From the NCBI GenBank assembly GCA_019279435.1, contig JAAALK010000283.1, forward strand, positions 60,618,642 through 60,682,641: a DNA stretch of 64,000 nucleotides. The letters run 5' to 3'. A program made the position numbers and the translations under genes. Numbering within the stretch: position 1 is the stretch's first letter; each line of letters opens with the position of its first letter. The notes beneath the pieces were generated by a model. That model was not told where the DNA came from. It saw only the letters and a program-made list of their open reading frames with translations, and searched no databases. Positions 55,943 through 64,000 of the stretch are shown here, one piece after another. This stretch comes from Zizania palustris. Taxonomy: Eukaryota; Streptophyta; Magnoliopsida; Poales; Poaceae.

Positions 55943-58559
55943 CGTGACACAAGGTCATAAGATGCTAATCCAATATAAAGCTACTAGTACTCCTAGGATT
56001 ACTTTAAAAGTAAAAGTGACCGGCGGGTAGGGAGCTTAACTGCGAAATAATCCCACCACTAACCTTATCCATTAGATTTACGCGTTTTGATAGATAATTT
56101 ATAAAGATACGTTTCATTTTTTATAGTTTCATTTTCTATAGTGTTGCCATTTCATTTGGTAATAGAACATCGACCACTAGACCAATGATTGATAGGGACC
56201 TATAATCAACTCAGTCAATAATTGAGCTCTCGTCAATGGTTGGCTTTGTGTTTTGTGGCAAGCGTTTTATTGCCAAACCATCAATCGGTAAAAAAATTTT
56301 AAAGCCCGGTTAAAAAATAATTTCAAATAAGAATAATTATTAAAAAATTCTACCGGACAATATATTATCATTGTAGGTTAAATATATACTTTTGTGACAA
56401 ATTTGGTGTTAAATCTATAGTTTTGTAATATTGAGGCTTAAATCTATAGTTTCATGATGCTTTTATTAATGACTTATATTATCGATGATCGAAACAGAAT
56501 CTCTCTTATCGAACCTTGTTCTTATCAAAATTTGGTAACATCGAGGTTGATTACAAAGAAAATATTTGAAAACAATTTTTGGTAAACTTATTTGGTAATC
56601 TCAACCAACCATCTGAAAAACCCTCAGCTCATAGCTACTATGGGCCATTGACTCAGAGCTGGAGCCCAAAAGTAAAACCCACGAAAAAAAAATCCAAACA
56701 GGCCGAGCTAGCTGCATCTGAGATCTTTTAAATAATATTTTTATTCAAAATTTCAATTCTAGGTTGATTTTTCAAAATTTTACAAAACTGTTGATCAGGC
56801 TATGAATAGCTTAGGGACTGCCCTAGTCCCTTACTATTCAAAACAATTCATTTCATGGGTATTATAGTATTTAATATCCAAACACAACAACCAAATCTAT
56901 CAACCAATTGATAACTTATTTTATTACATATTACTAGGCATGCACGATGGGGATAAAAAGGTGATCTTAAACATTAAATATAATTTTGTTGCTAGTTTTA
57001 TACATTGTAGAGGCAACCATAAGCAAAAAAATCTTAAGGTGTACCTTAAGCTTAAGGTGTAGCCATAAGGAATAAAGTATCAACTTTTTGTGGGTCCCAT
57101 TTTAAGTTGGGCCCACTTTAATGCCATCCTTTTAATTTCTTCCATTGTGTACATGGCACTAACAAATGACAAATTTTTGTGGGTCCCATCTTAATGCTAT
57201 TTGGAACAATACTGTTGTGGTTGCCCTAAAATACTTACAATAATCATCACGGAAGTAACAAATGTTACTACAGTAATAGACAACCCTAAATAATGGTTGT
57301 CTCAAATAGCTAGTTGATGCGGAGCTGAGAGAAGAATAAAAATAATAATTTATCTTACCACTAGTACTTGGTCCCACACGTAATAATTTATCTCGCTAGC
57401 TATTCTCTTTTTTCCCACATTTTCTATCCACGTAGGAAAAAGAGTGAATTTAGCTAGTGAAATAGCTTACCATTGGAGATGCTCTTAGCCCGATCGGAAA
57501 CTCCAATAATTGCATAATTAAACTTTCAAACACGTGAAACCCTGAAACAGAGGAAAAACTCGTAGAGAATGTGGGCAGGGCCGGCCTTGGGCCAGTGCCA
57601 GCGGTGCGACCGCATCAGTCCTCCGAAAGTAGGGGGACTCCAAAATTTAGTATGTTAATAGGCCTCACAAATATTAATAAAGCCCAATTGCATCGAGAAC
57701 TGTTAGAAGAAATTGTTTTAAATGATCTAGAGATATTTCTTTTTTGTATTTAAACTTATTAGTGTGAGATTCGTTAATGATACTAATTTTTTCAATATTT
57801 TTTTATATCTTTACGGTGAATAGAGCCCTCCATTTTTTATTTTGCACCGGCTCATAAAAATATGGTGTGTAGCGAGCCACGGCGCCGGCCGCCGTGCATC
57901 AGGTTCCCCCCACCTCGCGACCATGACTGCTCTCTCCACGCATCACTCGTCGCTCTCCTCCATCCCGTCCAGTCGCCGCCTGAGAACACGATGCCTTCGA
58001 CGACGTCTCCTCAGCTCGCCTCAAGTGCAGACGCCAACGCGACGAGACCTGACTCCGTGGACGACCACGACGACGTCTCTCCTGAGCACTAAGCTACTAG
58101 CTGTGGCCTGTGGCTGGCCACCAAGCTAATGGGAACAGAGCTTGAGCCATACGAGGAGCAGTCACTTTGACCATTTGATATAGTTTGATGGTTTAGAACA
58201 CACCCTATTAAAGACCATTTTTACAGCAAGAATCTAAAATTTAGGAATTAAAAAGATGATTGGAAACTTATTGAAGTTGCTCTCTTTGACAATAAACACA
58301 AGCACAAGCTAAAGCGAATCCCAAATGAACGGATCAAATCATTATGAGCAACGTGCGCACGCATCCGATCCAGCAGCACAAACACCCTGCGTGTGCGTGT
58401 GTGCTTAGCCTAATCAGCTTTTGGCTGCGAGGCTTCTCGCACAAGCGGGAGAAAACACTAATAATTGTCCTCAGCTCCTCCGCGACGTGATTCCGCCATT
58501 GTTGGGCAAGAGCTCCGTCTGTGTTGCTCCTCGCATGCGGAGGTGACAGCCAAATGATT
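55943..58559. other. Intergenic, no supported gene
   Basis: AT-rich with repeat debris. 57571-57753 and 57842-58130 contain short frames (60-95 codons) in GC-richer patches, without motifs. A palindromic stretch (CTTAAGGTGTACCTTAAGCT) lies near 57030-57055. Confidence 0.4.
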
Positions 58560-58897
58560 TTTAATTTATTTTTTTTAAAAAAATTAAATCTGTATGCCCA
58601 TTTCAAAAATTTGCAAAACTAATATACGGTCGGCACTTGAAGTGACAATTAACTGGATGCTATGTCAGCTCTAATCGGCACTTCAAGTGCCGACTAGTGC
58701 CAACTACATCACATCAGCTCCAGTCGAGTGCCGATTGGAGCTGACGTGGCGCCAGTCAGCACTAGTCGGCACTTGAAGTGCCGACTGGACGAGTCGACAC
58801 TTCGACACATCAAGTGCCGACCGCATGCTATTTCTACAATTTTTTGAAACGGGCATACATATTTGATTTTTTTTTAAAAAAAATATTTTAAAAAAAT
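58560..58897. mobile_element. Fold-back element, small relative of 1577-2320
   Basis: About 338 bp, an imperfect palindrome centred at 58729. The AT-rich outer ends match those of the 1.6-kb element (GTATGCCC/GGGCATAC and GCTATTTCTACAATTTTTTG). The interior has perfect short palindromes CGGCACTTCAAGTGCCG (about 58677) and CGGCACTTGAAGTGCCG (about 58767). No GC-rich filler. Confidence 0.7.
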
Positions 58898-59837
58898 CAC
58901 ATCCAAATATCTGACTCGGAGAAATTAGCAAGACAGAGAATATATGTATGAGCCAAACGCACTTGAAAAAAATGAAATAAATTCCCTCGTGCGAAATGCT
59001 CGTTAGCGTGAGGAAAACAAAATGATTTTAGGATGATTTTCTACACATTTATTCTTAAGAGTCATTATCATATTGGAGGCCATCCTAAGACAAATATATC
59101 CTAAATCGTCTCTCATCATCAATAACTTCCCTAAAATTCAACCCCTAAAATAATTTTAAAGTTAAAAAGTAAATATTGTCGGACCATACGTTTTATACCT
59201 CGACACTTCCGATCCTTTGATACACTCATCGTTGCTGATTTTGTCTAGGCATGTGATAGAGGGTGTATGTGGCACGACTCTCTATCAACCTTGTTTAGGA
59301 CATCAACAATGTATATGATAAAAATAGTCCATATAGATAGGATCTACAATATTGGTCTATAACTATTTTCATCACATAATGTTTATATCAACAGTACATA
59401 TCAAAAGTAAGAGAGAAGATAGAAAAAGAAGGAAATAAGAGAAGTGATAAATGTTATTTTATTTCTTATGGACAGTCCATAAGTTTATGAGTATTTTTTA
59501 CTAAAGACCACTATAAAGACTACTTCTATAATAGTTCATCTCACTTATACTTGGATAATGTCCTCTTGCAAAAGTTACATACTTGACATAATTTGGGTAT
59601 GCAACTAGGCATTACAAAAGACAATGTCAGACAAGAAGCTATACCCATTCCACAAGTGCGGTTTGATAACTTGGTCAAAACCCTAAAAATCTTCATAATC
59701 TCTTGAGGAACTCATCGATAGTAGGTTCCTCTTATTCTTCAAAAGTTTTTTTTTCAAAAGTGAGAGCAATGATGAGTACAAAGAGCACTCAACGAGTCAT
59801 AAAAATGGTGTGCCATGCAAAGCTTAGCAAGAGGGTT
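58898..59837. other. AT-rich intergenic DNA
   Basis: No gene, RNA or clear element recognised. Confidence 0.5.
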
Positions 59838-59962
59838 ATTTTACGGTACTTAAGGAGGTAACATATTTTTTAGTGTTAATTTTGATACTTTATGGTATCT
59901 TATGTGTCAGAAGGTATCAAAATTAACACTAAAAAATATGATCTCCTCAAGCACTGTAAAAT
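59838..59962. mobile_element. Hairpin MITE, copy 1
   Basis: 125 bp. Arms ATTTTACGGTACTTAAGGAG ... and CTCCTCAAGCACTGTAAAAT, inner arms TTAGTGTTAATTTTGATAC / GGTATCAAAATTAACACTAA. A second copy lies at 61195-61304. Confidence 0.7.
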
Positions 59963-60440
59963 TTCTTTTAGCGAGAAGGGTGACAAGAGGGTTGTTTTGA
60001 AAATATATTTTTCCTTTTAAAATAATTTTGCAATGACTTATCACAAGATTAGGTTCGATTTAGAGTTCAACCCATGTCAGTGTCTCCACGTACCATTTGT
60101 ATTCATTTTTAACCTCGTACATCTTATTTAAACCATCAACCAACAAATTATATATGTATTAATGTATATGGTGCCATCCACACGTGGATCACAGCCTCAT
60201 TTCAGACCACTTAGGTCTTCTTCTTGCACTCAGGTTGGTTCTAGTAATGGTTCCCAATCCTGTAAACATTTTTAGGTATTGAATTTAGAATTAAAGAATT
60301 GAATTCAATTCTATAAGGTGGGTTGTTTGGACCACCGTGGAATTGGAATTATCATATCCGATGTAGAATTCAACCAGAAATTTACAGTTTTGCCTAATTC
60401 CTCTTCAAGAAAAAGAATTGACTGAAATTCTTATATTTAT

Positions 60441-60612
60441 CAAAATTGATCATTGTACTATGCATTCCTTCATCAAGTTTGTTTTTATAGTTAATATTTC
60501 TTGTATTAATGGAATTGATTTCATGTCAAAATTGATCATCATATTATGTATTTCTTCATCAAGTTTGTTTTTATAGTTAATATTTCTTGTATTAATGGAA
60601 TTGATTTTATGG
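60441..60612. repeat. Tandem duplication of an 86-bp unit
   Basis: Units 60441-60526 and 60527-60612, with about seven differences; both contain CATCAAGTTTGTTTTTATAG and TTAATATTTCTTGTATTAAT. They lie inside AT-rich MITE-like DNA (60270-60750) whose edges hold GAATTGAATTCAATTC and ATTCCAATTC words. Confidence 0.8.
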
Positions 60613-61194
60613 TTTGATCAACCAAACAGGTTTGAGAATTAGTTCTCGTATTTCAATTCTATGGAATGCTCAAACATAATTCAATGTTTTATATAATTGA
60701 AATGAATTCCAATTCTTTCAATATCTGAGATCCAAACGGAACCTAAATGATTTGTAAAGAAATCTACAATAGAGGAATCATTTACATGCATCCACTCGTG
60801 ACCGTCTACTCAATGAATCGACAGTTAAACTAATGAATTGGTGAACTAACAACTTGACTAGTTTGACCACTGGTCCGATTTTTTCTAGTACATGGTGAAC
60901 TCGAAGGGGTCAAAATTGGGCGCAGTAAATCCGAAAATAAGATGTTTGTTAGGTTGAGTCGTTTGATTCAGATTTTCGAAAATAAGTTGGTTGAAAAATC
61001 CCGTCTAAACACACCATAATTAAGCAATGTATGGTTTATCTCAAAATGCCAATTACATCAGGCCCATCAAATTATAGAACATGATTCTCCTGCAAAGCAG
61101 ATGGCTCCACGCACTCGATCTCGCATTGCATGCATGATTCTTGTTTGACACCGTCAAGCACACGCGCGGTATGCCGCTATATATATGTACGGTT

Positions 61195-61304
61195 ATTTTA
61201 CAGTTCTTGAGGATATACCATATTTTTAGTGTTAATTTTGGTATCTCATGATATTTCATGTGTTAAGATGTTAGATACCAAAATTAACACTAAAGAGCTA
61301 AAAT
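61195..61304. mobile_element. Hairpin MITE, copy 2, in the promoter of the second PGG gene
   Basis: Same family as 59838-59962 (ATTTTACAGTTCTTGAGG, TAGTGTTAATTTTGGTATC / GATACCAAAATTAACACTAA). The right arm is shortened. It ends 71 bp before the PGG start codon, so it must form part of the core promoter or leader. Confidence 0.7.
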
Positions 61305-61375
61305 TTCTCACATATGTATATATCTGACTTTGTAGCAGCAGCTGGGTGACAGTGTGTAGTACGCGGTGAGCTGCC

Positions 61376-64000
61376 ATGGAGCCGCGGGAGGACTACACGT
61401 TTCTGTGGAAATGGCGCAGGCACCTCCTGCTGCTGGCCACGCTGGTGGCCAGCGTCACCTACGACGCCGGGCTAAATCCGCCGGGCGGCGTATGGCCCGA
61501 GGAGGATGATGATGAGGACAACAAGAGACCTCCAGAAGACGTCACGGGCAACCCGATGCTCCCCAAGATGTACAGCAACCGCTACCAAGCCTTCTTCTAC
61601 TGCAACGCCACGGCCTTCATCGCGTCGCTCGTCGTCATCATGACCCTCCTTGATCGGCGCGTCAGCGGCAACCGGGTCGGGGTCACTGTGCTGAGGTTCT
61701 CCATGGTGCTGGACCTGCTAGCGCTCATGGGGGCCTACGCTGCCGGGAGCCCCCGGGACGTGCTCCCGTCGGTGTATGTCTCGGCGCTGTTCGGCTTGGT
61801 CTTCGCCTACGTCGCGCTGCACATCGTCTTGGCAAGGTCGGCGCTGCCGCCGGTGGTGTGGCTGCGCGTGTCGCTGAAGAAGCTCTCCGTAAAGGTCGAA
61901 GAGCTGCTCAAGAAGGGGGACGACGAGTGCCAGGACGTGTCGCGCTTGGAGGAGGACCGGCAAGAGCGGCGCAAGTTCCTGCTGCTGCTGGCCACCTTCG
62001 CGACCCCGCTGACGTACGGCGCGGGACTGCAGCCGCCTGGCGGCTTCTGGAAAAAAATCTCCAGCACCAGCACACACGATCACCACCCTGGTGTCCCGGT
62101 GCTCCACGACGTCGGCCGCGCGCGCCGCTACCTTGCGTTCTTCTACTGCAACGGCACGTCCTTCGTCGCGTCGCTCGCCATCGTCATGCTGCTCATGAGC
62201 CGGACGCTGAGTGATCGCGTCATCCGGTCGTACGCGCTGCAGGTGTGCGTCCTGGTGGAGCTGCTGGGTCTCATGGGCGCCTACGCAGCCGGGAGCTGCA
62301 GGAAGCCCGAGACTACCATCTACGTCGTCTCCCTCGCCGGCGCGGTTCTCGTGTACATCGCGCTCCAGATCGTCGTCGGGGTGTTCGCCATGGGCACGAT
62401 CAAGAAATGTCTTGTCGTGCTCTGCCGGATATTACAGTGTCGACGCAACAAGGAGCAAGAACAACAACTCGCCATCAAGCATGATCATCCTGTGATTAGG
62501 GAGACAAAGCCGAGCCCAGCCCCAGCAACGCCGAACACGCCATGCGATGCTCGTGGTCCGGATGAAGATGTCATCGGAGCCGATTGCGAAGTCGAAGGCG
62601 ACGCCGACACGGTGGAGGAGTCACGGTCGCTCCTGCTCCTTCTCGCTACGCTCGCGGCTACGGTGACTTACGCGGCGGGGCTGAGCCCGCCCGGCGGCTT
62701 CTGGTCGGAAGGTCCCCATGCCGGTAAACCGATCCTCCTCGGCATGCACCCCAAAAGGTACAATGCGTTCTTCCACTGCAACACGGCGGCGTTCGTGGTG
62801 TCTCTCATCGTCATCATCATCGTCCAGAGCAAGCAGCTGAGCTCGGGTGCCGTGGTCAAGCACCGCGCTCTGCAGGCGGCCATGACGCTTACCATCGCGA
62901 CACGGTCAGTACCATCTACGTCTCCGCACTGGCCGTGGCCGTGTTCGTCTACTCCATCGGCAACGTCGTGGCGTTCAACACCCTGGGACGCCGGAGGCAG
63001 ACGAGGCTGATGCTTTGGGTGGACGGAATGGCCGAGAAGGTTCTAAAGAAGCTGCACCTCTGGGACGGACAAGACGAGGGAAGGGACGACGACCTGGAGA
63101 GGAAGCGCAAGTTCTTGCTGCAGCTCGCCATCCTCGCCGCCACCATCACGTACAAGACCGGACTGACCCCCCGGGTGAGTTCTGGGAGAAGAACACGCAC
63201 GCCGGTGATCCAGTCCTAACCAAAACCTACCCGACACGGTACCTGGTGTTCTTCTACTGCAATGCGACGGGGTTCATGGCGTCTGTCGCCGTCATCCTCA
63301 TGCTGGTGAACCGGCGGCTCTACAAGCAGGGAATACGGTGCAACGCGCTCCACGTCTGCGTATTGGCCGGGCTGCTGAGCCTCTTGGTCGCCTTCGCCGC
63401 CGGAAGCTGCCGGAAGCTGATCACGTCCGTCTACGTCATCGCGCTCGTCGCCGCCGTGATCAGCTTCCTCCTCCTCCAGATCCTGTTCGTCGTGATGCTG
63501 ACACCGAAACCTCCGCTGCCGCCATGGCTGCCGCCATGGGTGTCGCGGCTATTCGAGCCACTGTCCCCACCGGAAGGGAAGCCCAGAGTCCACACCGGGC
63601 GACACACCGAGCAATACATGAAGCGCAAGTACCTGATGCTACTCGGCATCCTCGCCGCGAGCGTGACGTACCAGGCGGGCTTCTCCCCGCCAGGCGGCAT
63701 GTGGGACAACGGCAACCCTATACTACACGACATGGACCTGCCCCGGTACCACGCCTTCTTCCACTGCAATGCGACGTCGTTCGTGGCGTCCGTCGTCGTG
63801 ATCGTAGTGCTGCTGCAGCGAACGGTGAAGCGGCACAGCGCGCCGCTCTGGGCGATGCAGACCGCCGTGGTGCTCGACCTGCTCGGCCTGCTCGGCGCGT
63901 ACGCCGCCGGCAGCTGCAGGAACTAGGAGAGGTCCGTGTACGTGATCGCGCTCGCCGTCGCCGTCGTCGTCTACATCACGCTGCACGTGCTGCTCTCCTT
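61376..64000 (+). pseudogene. Second five-module PGG membrane protein, broken (extends past window)
   Basis: Starts at 61376 in strong context (GCCATGGAG). Five PGG modules are visible with starts near 61410, 61965, 62610, 63100 and 63630; PPGG motifs are LNPPGGVW, LQPPGGFW, LSPPGGFW, a shifted one, and FSPPGGMW, and AYAAGSxR closes modules. Three breaks: near 62896 about 40 bases are missing, which removes the AYAAGSC part of module 3 and shifts the frame; the C run at 63167-63172 is one base short inside the module 4 TPPGEFW motif; TAG at 63924-63926 replaces the Trp codon expected after GSCRN. Sequence beyond the TAG still reads as the same helix (SVYVIALAVAVVVYITLHVL). It is GC3-rich, unlike the AT-richer PGG gene at 35.9 kb. 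Probably a recent pseudogene, or partly misassembled. Confidence 0.82.

Noticed and set aside
57571..58129. Short GC-rich frames (60-95 codons)
   Set aside because: No motif and no consistent frame. The GGGCAGGGCCGGCC start resembles transposon ends known in grasses, but a partner end was not found.

Overview
The window is nuclear DNA of a grass (Poaceae). The evidence is a set of GC3-rich genes (some intronless, others with short spliced introns) lying in AT-rich DNA full of Tourist, Stowaway, hAT and Mutator-type elements and LTR retrotransposons, plus close relatives of known rice genes. Three kinds of gene here (a SOBIR1-type kinase, the C-glycosyltransferase CGT and the AGC kinase G11A) have grass relatives; from memory CGT and G11A lie close together on rice chromosome 6, so this is probably the collinear segment. 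The species cannot be named from the sequence.

Layout. 1-1409 (-): receptor-like kinase of the SOBIR1 type, open to the window edge and without leucine-rich repeats. 1.6-2.3 kb: a 744-bp fold-back element; a smaller relative lies at 58.6-58.9 kb. 4.3-10.8 kb: an old, broken Ty1/copia element (-) between two 210-220 bp LTR-like repeats, with a nested TIR element carrying six 31-bp tandem units. 11.8-13.2 and 18.4-19.8 kb (+): two intronless family-1 glycosyltransferases of the UGT708/CGT group, with MITEs and a decayed coding relic between them. 22.7-24.7 kb (+): a four-exon universal-stress-protein gene, tail to tail with a G11A-like AGC kinase (25.6-27.9 kb, -) that has a one-base frameshift. 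29.9-30.4 kb: a small possible transcription unit with a TATA box and tandem repeats upstream. 31.7-35.2 kb: several small elements with perfect target-site duplications.

35.9-39.5 kb (-): a large membrane protein made of five PGG modules. A second five-module PGG gene starts at 61.4 kb (+) and is broken three times. Between them (41.8 to about 53.5 kb) lies a mariner-like transposon split exactly at its first catalytic motif by a 9.4-kb SIRE/Maximus-type copia retrotransposon (43255-52642, target duplication TCTTC). That element has about 98.6% identical LTRs, but its single gag-pol frame holds six stop codons and has lost RNase H.

Themes. The two glycosyltransferases point to flavonoid glycoside synthesis, with signs of changed donor and acceptor use in the second copy. 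The SOBIR1-like kinase suggests immune or receptor signalling, G11A auxin/AGC signalling, and the PGG proteins unknown membrane functions. Single missing bases in homopolymer runs break three otherwise well-conserved frames, which may reflect assembly error rather than real gene death. All homology statements come from recognising motifs by eye; no database search was run.
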